A stretch of 64,000 nt of DNA from Sphingomonadales bacterium 12-68-11 (GCA_002279825.1 NCCV01000003.1:863643-927642); one strand, 5' to 3'; counted from the first letter of the stretch, positions 1 to 8,895 are shown. A program made the numbers and translations. The notes: a model not told the origin generated them from the letters alone.

Positions 1-25
1 CCCGCGCGACCGTTGCCGATGCCAT
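1..25 (-). CDS. possible 5' end of a gene leaving the window
   Basis: An ATG on the minus strand at 25-23 is preceded at about 7 nt by AGGAGA, a good ribosome binding site. The eight visible codons are open to the window edge. That is too little to name a product. The rest of the first 210 bases shows no other gene. Confidence 0.25.
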
Positions 26-210
26 CCCATTCTCCTGCTTCCCGTAAGCATGGGTAACGTGTCGAGCGGCTGCGGGATAGCGCGAAGTACGGCCTGGCGC
101 AGCCGCACCACCGCCCGTCGCGATTGTGCGATGCGGCCGGGAAAGTCTTCTTTTCCATACCGTTAGCCCAATCGACCCGCAGGTTTCCAAGCGGGCAGAG
201 GAGAGACGCC

Positions 211-432
211 ATGACCGATCAGAATCGCAACCAAGGCCAGGAACAGCAGAACCCGCAGGGTGATCGCGACCGCCAGCAGCAGCAGGGCCAGCAGGACAAA
301 CAGGGCGGCAATGACCGTCAGCAGGGCGAGCATGGCGATCGAGCCCCGCAGCAGGAACAGCCGGACGATCGCAGCCGTCAGCCCGGCGAAGACCGCAACC
401 GCCAGGACCAGCAGCCGTCCGAGAACCGCTGA
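211..432 (+). CDS. small glutamine-rich disordered protein
   Basis: A 73-residue protein starting at the ATG at 211, which follows a GAGGAGAG ribosome binding site. An in-frame start further upstream at 124 lacks this site. The protein is about 30 percent Gln, and nearly all the rest is Asp, Arg, Gly, Asn, Pro and Glu. It has no aromatic residue and no Cys, so it should be intrinsically disordered, soluble and very hydrophilic. No family is recognised. A hairpin terminator follows within 25 bases, so it appears to be a single-gene unit. A stress or desiccation role would be a guess from composition only. Confidence 0.7.
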   Translation: MTDQNRNQGQEQQNPQGDRDRQQQQGQQDKQGGNDRQQGEHGDRAPQQEQPDDRSRQPGEDRNRQDQQPSENR

Positions 433-452
433 TGCGCGCGAAAGCGTAGAAT

Positions 453-479
453 GCAAGGGCCGCCGAGCGCGGCCCTTGC
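453..479. terminator. hairpin terminator between convergent genes
   Basis: Perfect 11-bp inverted arms (453-463 and 469-479, GCAAGGGCCGC and its complement) with a 5-base loop. It lies between the stop of the Gln-rich gene and the convergent TonB receptor gene, so it can serve both strands. There is no long T run. Confidence 0.7.
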
Positions 480-484
480 TACGT

Positions 485-2482
485 TTAGAACCCGGCGCGG
501 AAGCCGATCCAGGCGGTGCGCGGAATGCCCAGGTCCATCGAGCCGCCCTGGTTGCGGGTGACGATCTCTTCGTCGAGCAGGTTCTCCACACGCGCGACCA
601 CACTCAGCCGTTCCACGAGCGGTACCTGCACGAACAGGTCGACGGTGGTCGCCGCCGGCAGCAGATCGGTCTGCTGGTCATCCTCGTATTGATCGCCGAC
701 GTGGCGCACGGTCGCGGCCGCCAGCGCGCCTTCGAAGGGCCGCCAGCTCGCGGTCGCGCTCATGGCCCACTTGGGTGTCTGCGAGGGTGTGAAGCCGTCG
801 AGCGCGGCGGCCGCGCCGGTGCCGACCTGCTGGGCGTCCGTGTAGGCCAGCGAGCCATCGAACGAGAGCTGCCCGAAGTCGAGTTGCCCGGTCAGTTCGA
901 TCCCCTGGGCCTGGATCGCGTCGATGTTGCGCCGCTCGCGCAAGTTGGTGCCGATGGTCACATTGGTGATCGCGCCTTCGACCTTGTTGTCAAACACCGT
1001 CGCGGCGAAACGCACGCCCGCCATCGGCGTCCAGTCGATCCCGGCCTCAAAGCCTTCAAGCCGCTCGGGCAGCAGGGCGGCGTTGGCGTTAGTGGTCACG
1101 GGGAATACCACGAACGGGCGATAGAGCTCGTTCGGCGTCGGAAGCCGCAGCCCGCTATAGGCCGCCGCGCGCAGCTTGAGCCCCTCGGTCACTTCGAACA
1201 CCGCTCCCGCGCGGTAGGAGAATTCCCAGTCCGAGCGGTCGGCATAGGCCGTGTCGATGGTCGTCACGCCGGCCGCGTTGACCGAGCGGAAATAGCCACC
1301 CTCGATCGAATAGGAATCGGCGCGCAGGCCTCCGGTCAGCACCAGCGGACCGAGTTCCCAATCGTTCTCGACGAACAGGCCCCAGTCGGTGTTGACCCCG
1401 CCGGCAAAACGCCGCGCGGTCAGCAAGCCGGTGGTGGCGTTGTAGGCATCCTCGGCCAGATCGCCCTCGGCGCGCCGGAAATCGGTGCCGATCCGCAGGG
1501 TGTGCCCGCCGCCAACCGGGGGCCGGACTTCGAGCTTGCCGCCCAGGCCGCTCGCCGGCGTGTCCTTCTGGTCGAGCGAACGCCTGAAGGTGGTCGAGGA
1601 GATCACCGTGTTGTTGAAATTGCGCCACTGGCCATAGACCAGCGCATCGACCTGCCAGGGCCCACGCCCGACCACCCGCGCCGAGATGTCCTGCCCACGG
1701 CTGCCGGTATCGGCGCCGCGGAACCGCAGCACGCGATCGTCCTGGAACACCAGACCGCGCACCTGCACTTCGAGCCTTCCGCCGAGCGGCTGTACGATCT
1801 GCGCGCTCGCCGAACGGGCATTGAACTCGGCCGGCACCGACGCCAGCGCGCGCTGGCTTTCGGGCGTGGTGTAGAACCCATCGCCGCGATCCCAGCGCCC
1901 GCTGAAGATCGCGTAGCCGTCGCCGATCTCGGGCGCGAGCGTGGCCGACAGTTCGGTCTCGGCGCGGTCGTTGATCGAGGCCTGGCCGCTGACCAGGCCC
2001 AGCGTGCGCGCATCGGCGCTCTCGAGCTCGATCGTGCCGGCGAGCGCGCCCGCGCCGAACGGGCCCGAGCCGCCCCCGCGCGTCACCCGGATGCTCGCCA
2101 GGCGCTCGGGCGCGATCGCCGAGAGCGGGACGTAGCCGAACATCGGATCGGCCAGCGGCACCCCGTCGAGCAGGACTTGCGCCCGGCTCGTGGCGTTGCC
2201 GCCGAGCGCGCGCAACGTCACGCCCTGCGCGCTGGGGTTCGACGAGCGACTGTCCGAGCGGCGGAACTGCTGGAACCCGGCAACACCGCCAAGCACGTCC
2301 TCGATCCGGCCCGAGGCGCTCGCGAGCAGCTTCTCGCGCTCGATCTCGACCACATCGTAAGCCGGTGTGGCGGGGGTCTGCTCGAGCCCTCGGCCGGTCA
2401 CGACGATGACACTGTCCTGCGCGAAGGCGGGCAGCGAGGGCAGCACGGTAATGGCAAGCGCGAGATACTTCAGGCGGCGCAT
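485..2482 (-). CDS. TonB-dependent outer membrane receptor
   Basis: A 665-residue receptor for TonB-energised uptake across the outer membrane. The chosen start (ATG at 2482) gives a clean signal peptide (MRRLKYLALAITVLPSLPAFA), and a 30-residue longer reading from 2572 has no signal at its start. A TonB-box-like VIVVTG lies just after the signal. The plug domain follows with the typical VLLDGVPL and GPFGAGALAGTIEL motifs. The long beta-barrel contains NLLDEEI near the end and closes on a terminal Phe. The size fits a small siderophore/vitamin-type or aromatic-substrate receptor. It lies at the edge of the catabolic region and may bring in the substrate. The ligand cannot be read from the sequence. 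Confidence 0.92.
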   Translation of the reverse strand: MRRLKYLALAITVLPSLPAFAQDSVIVVTGRGLEQTPATPAYDVVEIEREKLLASASGRIEDVLGGVAGFQQFRRSDSRSSNPSAQGVTLRALGGNATSRAQVLLDGVPLADPMFGYVPLSAIAPERLASIRVTRGGGSGPFGAGALAGTIELESADARTLGLVSGQASINDRAETELSATLAPEIGDGYAIFSGRWDRGDGFYTTPESQRALASVPAEFNARSASAQIVQPLGGRLEVQVRGLVFQDDRVLRFRGADTGSRGQDISARVVGRGPWQVDALVYGQWRNFNNTVISSTTFRRSLDQKDTPASGLGGKLEVRPPVGGGHTLRIGTDFRRAEGDLAEDAYNATTGLLTARRFAGGVNTDWGLFVENDWELGPLVLTGGLRADSYSIEGGYFRSVNAAGVTTIDTAYADRSDWEFSYRAGAVFEVTEGLKLRAAAYSGLRLPTPNELYRPFVVFPVTTNANAALLPERLEGFEAGIDWTPMAGVRFAATVFDNKVEGAITNVTIGTNLRERRNIDAIQAQGIELTGQLDFGQLSFDGSLAYTDAQQVGTGAAAALDGFTPSQTPKWAMSATASWRPFEGALAAATVRHVGDQYEDDQQTDLLPAATTVDLFVQVPLVERLSVVARVENLLDEEIVTRNQGGSMDLGIPRTAWIGFRAGF

Positions 2483-2592
2483 GGGCCGTCTCTCCCAGTC
2501 TGAAATTGCGTTTGTCCGACTTTTAGCGGCTCGCGCTTGCCGCGTCACCCCTGCTTTGGCACAGCACACCAAATAGCCCGGGAGAGCGGCCG

Positions 2593-3144
2593 ATGCGCGT
2601 CACATTCGCTTTGCCTTTGGCCTTCGCCGCTGCCGCGAGTGCGCTCCCAGTCTCCCTTCGCGCCCAGGAGACGTTGACAATGTCCAATTCATCCGCCCTT
2701 GCTCCGAAAGTCGCCGAGGACCACGCCGCGCTGCTCGCCAGCCCCGATCCGCGGCTCGCCGCCAACAAGCGGCTGGTCTACGATATGTACCGCATCGTGC
2801 TCCAGGGCGGCCACGCCGACCGGGCTGGCGAGTTCATCGCCGAAGGCTACATCCAGCACAACCCGATGGCCGGCCAGGGCCTCGCCGGCGTGCAGGACTA
2901 CATCCGCAACACTCGCCCCGCGCGCCCGATCGAGGACAAGCTCGAACTGCCGCTGATCCAGTTGATCGCCGAGGGCGACTACGTGATGACCGCTTTCGTG
3001 CGTCCGGAACAAGACGCGCAAGGGCAGACGTACTATTCGACCTGGTTCGATCTCTACCGGATCGAGAACGGCAAGATCGCCGAGCACTGGGATCCCATGC
3101 TCAAGACCGACCGCCCCATCGACCCCAACGACAAGCGGCTGTAA
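2593..3144 (+). CDS. NTF2/SnoaL-like protein with putative signal peptide
   Basis: A 183-residue protein with a hydrophobic N-terminus ending near LRAQ, then an NTF2/SnoaL-like alpha+beta fold: NKRLVYDMYRIVLQGG, then GYIQHNPMAG and the closing WDPML. The HNP and EHWD elements are typical of the SnoaL-like polyketide-cyclase-type family. The start at 2593 follows GGGAGAG. A second in-frame ATG at 2680 has an even better AGGAG 8 nt upstream and would give a cytoplasmic 154-residue form. It is divergent from the TonB receptor gene and 25 bp upstream of the next secreted protein gene. It is one of five NTF2-like genes in the catabolic region. Confidence 0.8.
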   Translation: MRVTFALPLAFAAAASALPVSLRAQETLTMSNSSALAPKVAEDHAALLASPDPRLAANKRLVYDMYRIVLQGGHADRAGEFIAEGYIQHNPMAGQGLAGVQDYIRNTRPARPIEDKLELPLIQLIAEGDYVMTAFVRPEQDAQGQTYYSTWFDLYRIENGKIAEHWDPMLKTDRPIDPNDKRL

Positions 3145-3169
3145 GCTCCCCGAAAAGAGGGGAGCAGGG

Positions 3170-4054
3170 ATGGCTATTCGATCGATCGCGCTGGTTGCGG
3201 CCGCTGGCGCGGCCTTCGCGGCAATGCCCGCCGCAGCGGAAGATGCCGACTGGTACCGAGGCGGCTGGCGCACGGATTCCGGAAGCCCGCATGTCTATCA
3301 GTTCGTGATCAAGGGCACTGCAGTAACCGGCTATTACTGCACGCACTGCGCCGACGGGACCACGCTGGCCCCGCTCGAGGGCACTTTCGACGAAGCCGGC
3401 GGGATCAGCTTCACGGTGCGGCATCTCGATCTCGACGGCCGCCTGAGATCCACCGACCGGCTGCGCGCGCGCCTCGCCGACGGTAAGCTCATGGTCAGTG
3501 GTGTAGACGGCAACGGCGCCCGCATCGAGCACGCCACGATCAAGGACCCGCGCGGCCCCACGCCCGGACCGTATGTCCAGTCGATCTTGCCGCCGAATGC
3601 CCCGCCGGTCCCGGTCCTGTCCCCTCCGCGTGGAGGCGGAGGCGCACCGCCCGCTCCCTACGTCGCGCCAGCGAAGTGGCGCCAGCTCAGCGCCGCCGAC
3701 GTGGTCGGGGTATGGTTAGGCTTCGGGGTCGGCATGGAGAAGCAGTACTTCGTGATCCGACAGGACGGTGACAGGCTGTTCGGCCTCGCCTGCGGCCGCT
3801 GCGACAATCCCTATACTCACGGCGCGCTGGAGAACTTTAGGATCGCCGGCGACGTGATCGAGTTCGACATCAACCACCAGGACTGGGGCGATGGCACCGT
3901 AATCCCGTTCAGCCGCCACGTCCGCGCGCAGATCACCATGAACGAACTGCGCATGGACGCGCGCCGGCCGGATCAAACCGGGCCGGGGATCGTGGCGTCG
4001 CTGGTCGGGCCGATCTCCCTGGAGGCGACCAAGGGTAACAAGGTCGGGGAGTGA
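3170..4054 (+). CDS. secreted protein with two CxxC-containing repeat domains
   Basis: A 294-residue protein with a signal peptide (cleavage near AAAEDADW). I do not recognise the family. It appears to consist of two related domains separated by a Pro/Gly-rich linker at about 125-160. Each has a YxFVI strand followed by a CxxC pair: YCTHC near residue 56 and ACGRC near residue 208. A short beta-rich stretch follows in each, ending in LMVSG or LRMDA. Paired CxxC motifs in a periplasmic protein suggest metal binding or a disulfide. It lies 25 bp after the NTF2-like gene and converges on the aldehyde dehydrogenase gene. Confidence 0.75.
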   Translation: MAIRSIALVAAAGAAFAAMPAAAEDADWYRGGWRTDSGSPHVYQFVIKGTAVTGYYCTHCADGTTLAPLEGTFDEAGGISFTVRHLDLDGRLRSTDRLRARLADGKLMVSGVDGNGARIEHATIKDPRGPTPGPYVQSILPPNAPPVPVLSPPRGGGGAPPAPYVAPAKWRQLSAADVVGVWLGFGVGMEKQYFVIRQDGDRLFGLACGRCDNPYTHGALENFRIAGDVIEFDINHQDWGDGTVIPFSRHVRAQITMNELRMDARRPDQTGPGIVASLVGPISLEATKGNKVGE

Positions 4055-4078
4055 GCGCGTTTCGTTGATCGCAGTCCT

Positions 4079-5551
4079 TCACAACCGCTCGGGCGCCCCA
4101 TCCAGCAGGATCGTCTTGGTCTCGAGGTAGGGCCACAGCCCTTCCTCGCCGCCCTCGCGCCCGATCCCGCTCTGCTTGAACCCGCCGAACGGCATGCCGA
4201 ATTCCATGCGCATCCCATTCTGTCCGACCACCCCGGTGCGCACCTTGCGGGCGATGTCGTAGGCGGCCTGCGGATCGGTGGTCAGGACCGAACCGTTGAG
4301 CCCGAAATCGCTCTCGTTGGCGATACGGATCGCGTCCGCCTCGTCCTCGGCGGGGATCAGGCAGAGGACGGGCCCGAAAATCTCCTCCTGCGCGATGCGG
4401 CTGCGGTTATCGACGTTGGCGAACAGCGTCGGCTCGATGAAAAAGCCCTTGTTCATCTCCGCCGGGCGGCGGCCGCCGGTGACCAGGTCCGCGCCGCTCT
4501 TCCGACCTTCCTCGATGTACATCTCGACGCGTTCGAGCTGCCGCTTCATCGCCAGCGGGCCAAGCTGGGTGTCGGGCGCTTCGGAATGGCCGATCTTGAT
4601 GCCGTTCATCACGCGCGCGATCGCTTCGGCCAGGTCGTCGTGCCGGTGCCGGGGGACGATCGCGCGGCTCAGCATCGCGCAGACCTGCCCGCTCATCACC
4701 GTGATCGTGTTGCCGAGGATGCCGGCGGCGGCCTCGATCGGGAAATCGTCACGCACGATCGCCGCTGATTTGCCGCCAAGCTCCATCGTGCAGCGGGTCA
4801 TCTTGGCGCCACAGATGCCGGCGATGTGCATCCCCGCCGCGCTCGATCCGGTGAAGCTGACCTTGTCGATGTGCGGGCTGCGGATCAGGTGGTCGCTCGC
4901 CTCGCGCTCGGCCGGGACCAGGTTGACGGTACCCGGCGGCAGGCCCGCCGCCTCGGCCGCCTCGGCGATGATGTAGGCTTCGAGCGGGGTTTCGGGCGAA
5001 GGCTTCATCACGATCGGGCAGCCGGCGACGAGCGCGTAGAACACCTTGTTGGCCATGATCCCGAACGGCGCGTTCCACGGCGCGATACCGACCACCACGC
5101 CGACCGGCTCGCGCGCGAGGATCGCGGTATCGACGACCTGGCCGGGCTGCTGGGTGACCCACGCGAAGCTCTGCCCCAGCGCCGCGATTCCGCGCAGGCC
5201 CGCGACGCTACCGCCGTGCATGATCGGCGCGAAGCTGGCGAGCCCGCCGACTTGGGCCACCCACGCCGCCGACAGCTCGGGCACGCGGGCTTCGAGGTGA
5301 TCGATCATCGCCATCAGCCGCGCGCTGCGCTCGGCGGGCGACGTGGTTGGCCAAGGCCCGCGATCGAACGCGTGGCGCGCCGCGGCGACCGCGCGGTCCA
5401 TGTCGGCCGGCCCCGCCGCCGCGGTTCGCGCGACGACTTCCTCGCTGTTCGGGTTGACGATCTCGAGCTCGAGCCCGCTTGTGGGCGCGGCCCACTCGCC
5501 GCCGATGAAGAGCCTGTCCGGATGCCGGATGTTTACGCCTTGGGGGGTCAT
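4079..5551 (-). CDS. NAD(P)+-dependent aldehyde dehydrogenase
   Basis: A 490-residue ALDH-superfamily enzyme oxidising an aldehyde to the acid. Visible motifs are PWN at 158-160, the cofactor Lys in VMKPSPETP (183), FTGSSAAG at 233-240, the general base Glu257 in ELGGK and the nucleophile Cys291 in GQVCAML. The C-terminal EEIFGPVL and PFGGFKQSG complete the signature. The start is the ATG at 5551, preceded by GGAGAG. The reading frame is open far upstream but without ALDH sequence. It lies downstream of the PQQ-alcohol dehydrogenase, so alcohol to aldehyde to acid is a natural sequence of steps. A 27-bp inverted repeat separates the two genes. Confidence 0.95.
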   Translation of the reverse strand: MTPQGVNIRHPDRLFIGGEWAAPTSGLELEIVNPNSEEVVARTAAAGPADMDRAVAAARHAFDRGPWPTTSPAERSARLMAMIDHLEARVPELSAAWVAQVGGLASFAPIMHGGSVAGLRGIAALGQSFAWVTQQPGQVVDTAILAREPVGVVVGIAPWNAPFGIMANKVFYALVAGCPIVMKPSPETPLEAYIIAEAAEAAGLPPGTVNLVPAEREASDHLIRSPHIDKVSFTGSSAAGMHIAGICGAKMTRCTMELGGKSAAIVRDDFPIEAAAGILGNTITVMSGQVCAMLSRAIVPRHRHDDLAEAIARVMNGIKIGHSEAPDTQLGPLAMKRQLERVEMYIEEGRKSGADLVTGGRRPAEMNKGFFIEPTLFANVDNRSRIAQEEIFGPVLCLIPAEDEADAIRIANESDFGLNGSVLTTDPQAAYDIARKVRTGVVGQNGMRMEFGMPFGGFKQSGIGREGGEEGLWPYLETKTILLDGAPERL

Positions 5552-5590
5552 GGGGTCTCTCCGCTCTTTTGTGGCCGGATACACCCACCG

Positions 5591-5656
5591 CCGTTCGTGT
5601 CGAGCGAAGTCGAGACATGCCACGCCCGGTGTCTCGACTTCGCTCGACACGAACGG
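5591..5656. repeat. 27-bp perfect inverted repeat (sphingomonad-type palindrome)
   Basis: Arms at 5591-5617 and 5630-5656 are perfect reverse complements with a 12-base loop; the core is TGTCGAGCGAAGTCGAGACA. It lies between the PQQ-dehydrogenase stop and the aldehyde dehydrogenase start, on the transcribed strand of both. From memory this sequence recurs in many sphingomonad genomes. In RNA it would form a very stable hairpin that could terminate, stabilise or process the message. Confidence 0.9.
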
Positions 5657-5685
5657 AAACGGGGGTGCTCCATGGGGTCTCAGGG

Positions 5686-7893
5686 TTAGAAGTTCGACAG
5701 GATCGTCAGGCTGCGGCTGTCGAGCGGCTTGCCCTCGCGCTGGAGCTGCAACTCGCGCGCGCGGACTTTGCCCTGCTCGTCGATCAGGAACGCGTGGATC
5801 GCCGTGACCTGATCGGGCTTCAGCAGGTCGTTCCAGCGCGGCATGCCGTTCGGCACCAGCAGCCCTTCGAGCACGATCCGATCGAACACCTGGTGCGTGC
5901 CCGGCTGCATCCGGCGCAAGTCGGGCAGCGGCGCGCGGGGCTGGTTCGAGTGACAGATCGAGCAGTTCTCGGTGAACAGCGCGCTGCCTAGGGCGATCGT
6001 CGCCGGCGTTACGCCGGGCAGTTGCCGCGGCGGTGAAGGGGCGGGCTGGAGCGGAGGGAGATCGTCGGGCACACGCACGGCCCCGCCGCCGATCCTGAAC
6101 ACCAGGAGGCGGTTGGCATTGCCCTTGGAGTAGGCCGCCGCGTAGGGCGGCACGAACCCCCACCCGCCCCCGCCCCAGCCGGTCTGCACGGCGACGTATT
6201 GCACACCGTTCACCCGATAGGTCATCGGCGCGGCGAGCATCGAGCTGCCGGTTTCGATCGACTTGAGGATCGCGCCGGTGTCGGCGTCGCGTACCACCAG
6301 CTTGCCCGACACCGTGCCGTGGATGACCAAGCCGCTGGCGGTCGCCAGCACGCCGCCGCGATCCTGCCAGCCATCGTAAGGCGCGGCCCACTTGGTGGCG
6401 CCCGTCACGGGATCGATCGCGCGCAGTTCGCTGGTGAACGGCTGTTCGGTCACCCAGCTCCACTGCGGCAGCGCCTTGACCGCCTGCTGCAGCGGCGGCG
6501 GCAAGCTCGGCAGTGCGGCTTCGAGATCGGAGGTGAAGATCAGCGCCGCCGCCGGATTGAGGAAGTTCTGGCGGTAGCGCGGCGTTTCCTGCCCCGGCGG
6601 AATGAACATCAGGTTGCCCATGTCCACCACGCTGGCGAAGTAGGTCTTGCGCGCCGGATCGTAAGCCGCCGGGTACCAGTTCCGCGCCCCGACCGAGGCC
6701 GGATAGACGATCTTCGGCCCGGCCGAGTAGTCGGAGAACTCGGGCGTCAGCTTGGGCTTGCCGGTTTCCAGGTCCCAGCCGCTCGCCCAGCTCGTGCGCA
6801 CCAGCGCGTTGGCGGCCAGCGGCTTGCCGGTTTCGCGGTCGATCGCGAACAGGAACCCGTTCTTGGGCGCGTGCAGGATCACCGGCCGCTCCGCCCCGCC
6901 GACCGTCAGCCGGGTCAGGACCATCGGCTGAGTCGCGGTCAGGTCCCACGAATCCTGCGGGGTTTCCTGGAAGTGCCACTTGATCTCGCCGCTCGCGCGG
7001 TCGAGCGCGACCACCGAGTTGAGATAGAGGTTGTCGCCGCCGCTCGGTGACCGGGTCTTGAGCGGATAGGGTCCGCCGTTGCCGGTGCCGATCACCACCT
7101 GGTCGAACTCGGGATCGTAGACGATCGCGTCCCACACCGTGCCACCGCCGCCGATGTCCCAGCGGCTCTCCGGGTCCCAGGTCTTGACCGCTTCCTCGAG
7201 CGCTTCGCTTTCCTGCGGGCCGAGCTTGGGATCGCGCGGTACGGTCCAGAAGCGCCAGGCCTCGCTGCCGTCGGAGGTATCGTAAGCAGTCACGTAGCCG
7301 CGCGCGTCGTATTCGGCGCCGCCGTTGCCGATGATCACCAGGTTGCCGGCGATCTCGGGCGCGCCGGTGCTGGTATAGCCGCGCTTGCGGTCGGCAATGG
7401 TGTCGGTCTTCCACGCGACGGCACCGGTTTTCGCGTCGAGCGCGTAGAGCCAGCCGTCGAGCGCGGCGACGTACACCTTCCCATCATGCACCTGCACGCC
7501 GCGATTGGCCTGGTCGCAGCACGCCGCGCGGTTGATCTGCATGTCGATCTCGGGCTCGAACGTCCACAGCTCGCGCCCCGTTTCGGCGTCGAGCGCATAG
7601 ACCCGGCCGAGGTTGCCGCTGGTGTACATGACCCCGCCGATCACCACCGGGGTCGCCTCCTGCACGCGCGCAGTGCCGAGGTCGTACTCCCAGGCCAGGC
7701 CGAGCTCGCCGACGTTGTCCTTGGTCAGGTCGGTCAGCCGCGAGAAGTGGCTGCCGGCCCAGTCGCCGCCCGGATTATCCCAGTCGTCGCCCGCGCCATA
7801 GACGCTGGTATCGACCGCGGGCGCGTCACCGCCGCCGGAGAAATCCATGCACGCGCCGAGCAGCAGCGCGGCCAATGCGATCGCGCGCTTCAT
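5686..7893 (-). CDS. PQQ-dependent quinohemoprotein alcohol dehydrogenase (lipoprotein)
   Basis: A 735-residue periplasmic enzyme oxidising alcohols with pyrroloquinoline quinone and passing electrons to haem c. It has a lipoprotein signal (LLLGAC, Cys15). The propeller contains the characteristic vicinal Cys125-Cys126 (AACCDQ) and repeated W-motifs such as LDAETGRELW. A C-terminal cytochrome c domain carries CSICH near residue 644 and a Met ligand candidate in NGMPRW. The start is the ATG at 7893, in a 4-base ATGA overlap with the upstream NmrA-type gene, so the two are translationally coupled. No pqq biosynthesis genes are in the window. Confidence 0.93.
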   Translation of the reverse strand: MKRAIALAALLLGACMDFSGGGDAPAVDTSVYGAGDDWDNPGGDWAGSHFSRLTDLTKDNVGELGLAWEYDLGTARVQEATPVVIGGVMYTSGNLGRVYALDAETGRELWTFEPEIDMQINRAACCDQANRGVQVHDGKVYVAALDGWLYALDAKTGAVAWKTDTIADRKRGYTSTGAPEIAGNLVIIGNGGAEYDARGYVTAYDTSDGSEAWRFWTVPRDPKLGPQESEALEEAVKTWDPESRWDIGGGGTVWDAIVYDPEFDQVVIGTGNGGPYPLKTRSPSGGDNLYLNSVVALDRASGEIKWHFQETPQDSWDLTATQPMVLTRLTVGGAERPVILHAPKNGFLFAIDRETGKPLAANALVRTSWASGWDLETGKPKLTPEFSDYSAGPKIVYPASVGARNWYPAAYDPARKTYFASVVDMGNLMFIPPGQETPRYRQNFLNPAAALIFTSDLEAALPSLPPPLQQAVKALPQWSWVTEQPFTSELRAIDPVTGATKWAAPYDGWQDRGGVLATASGLVIHGTVSGKLVVRDADTGAILKSIETGSSMLAAPMTYRVNGVQYVAVQTGWGGGGWGFVPPYAAAYSKGNANRLLVFRIGGGAVRVPDDLPPLQPAPSPPRQLPGVTPATIALGSALFTENCSICHSNQPRAPLPDLRRMQPGTHQVFDRIVLEGLLVPNGMPRWNDLLKPDQVTAIHAFLIDEQGKVRARELQLQREGKPLDSRSLTILSNF

Positions 7894-8804
7894 GCCGGCC
7901 ACGCGCCCCGGTACTGCTCGCACACGCTGCGCAGCGTGCGCGGCTTGCGGCCGGTCACGCGTTCGACCGCGTCCGATTGGACATCCATGAACCCTTCGCG
8001 GATCGACTGCCCGAAGGTCACCATGCCCTCGCTCGCCCACGGGATCGGGCCGTCGGGCACGACGTCGGAGGCCTTGCGGGCGACGCCCAGCGAATCGAAA
8101 TAGGCATACATGCCCTCGTCATCGACGGGTTCGACCACGATGGGCTTGCCAGCCATGTCCGACACCAGCGCCATCGCATCGGGCAGCGCCCACAACTCGG
8201 GGCCGGTGACATCGTAAGCGGTGTTCGCGTGGCCGTCCTGAGTCAGCACGCCGACCGCGATGGCGACGCAATCGTCGCGGCTGACGATCGGCACCCGGCC
8301 GCGGCCCGCGTTCTCCGGCTTGTGGCCGGCCAGCAGCGCCGGGATCGCCATCGCAGTCGCCACCGCTTCGGCGTAAAGGCTGTTGCGCAAATGAGTCCAG
8401 ACGAGGCCCGATGCTTCGATCATGCGCTCGGTCGCGAGGTGATCGAATTGCTCGACCGAGGGGTTGTTCGGCGCGCCGCAGCCGAGGATCGAGGTGTAGG
8501 CGACCTGCCTTACGCCCGCGGCCACCGCCGCCTCGACCGCAGCGGTGTGCTGCTCGACCCGCGAGCCGACCCGGACGGTCGAGATCAGCAACAGCCGCTC
8601 GCCGCCGGCCATCGCCGTGGGCAGGCTCGCCGGATCGTCGAAATCGGCGCGCCGCACCGCGGCGCCGCGGGCGGCAAAATGCGCCAGGTTGTCCGGCGTG
8701 CGGCTAAGCAAGATGAGATCCTCAGCCGCAACGTGCTGCAACAGCAGTTCGGCCGCGGCCCCGCCGAAGGCGCCCGACGCGCCGCTCACCACGATCTTGC
8801 CCAT
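7890..8804 (-). CDS. NmrA-like NAD(P)-binding protein
   Basis: A 304-residue atypical short-chain dehydrogenase of the NmrA/SDR_a5 type. The N-terminal GASGAFGGAAAELL Rossmann motif is followed by LLLISTV and YTSILG. The usual catalytic YxxxK is not obvious, as is common in this group, which can act as reductases or redox sensors. The ATG at 8804 is preceded by GGGAGAGG; an upstream in-frame codon has no such site. It is first in an operon with the PQQ-dehydrogenase and aldehyde dehydrogenase. A TAACGGGTGTTA palindrome lies 41 bp upstream. Confidence 0.85.
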   Translation of the reverse strand: MGKIVVSGASGAFGGAAAELLLQHVAAEDLILLSRTPDNLAHFAARGAAVRRADFDDPASLPTAMAGGERLLLISTVRVGSRVEQHTAAVEAAVAAGVRQVAYTSILGCGAPNNPSVEQFDHLATERMIEASGLVWTHLRNSLYAEAVATAMAIPALLAGHKPENAGRGRVPIVSRDDCVAIAVGVLTQDGHANTAYDVTGPELWALPDAMALVSDMAGKPIVVEPVDDEGMYAYFDSLGVARKASDVVPDGPIPWASEGMVTFGQSIREGFMDVQSDAVERVTGRKPRTLRSVCEQYRGAWPA

Positions 8805-8845
8805 GACCTCTCCCGCGGGCATCCATAGGGCCCGTCGCTCGATCA

Positions 8846-8857
8846 TAACGGGTGTTA
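8846..8857. promoter_or_regulatory. putative operator, copy 1 of TAACRNNYGTTA
   Basis: TAACGGGTGTTA, a near-perfect 12-bp palindrome, 41 bp upstream of the NmrA-type gene. Matching elements lie at 12768, 19253 and 27625. It shares the following TTGAGG with the 12768 copy. It is a likely binding site for a regulator of the catabolic genes. Confidence 0.65.
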
Positions 8858-8895
8858 CGGTTGAGGCAACTGAGCCCCCGCCATTTCACCCGCGA

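Noticed and set aside
260..2503. Very long plus-strand reading frame opposite the first TonB receptor
   Set aside because: It is a frame shadow of GC-rich coding DNA. The minus strand encodes a complete receptor with signal peptide, plug motifs and terminal Phe; the plus frame is Arg/Gly/Ala-rich without family motifs.
5552..7414. Extension of the aldehyde dehydrogenase frame far upstream, as if a fused protein
   Set aside because: The upstream part is out of frame with the real PQQ-dehydrogenase and shows no ALDH sequence. The ATG at 5551 has a ribosome site and starts a normal-length ALDH.
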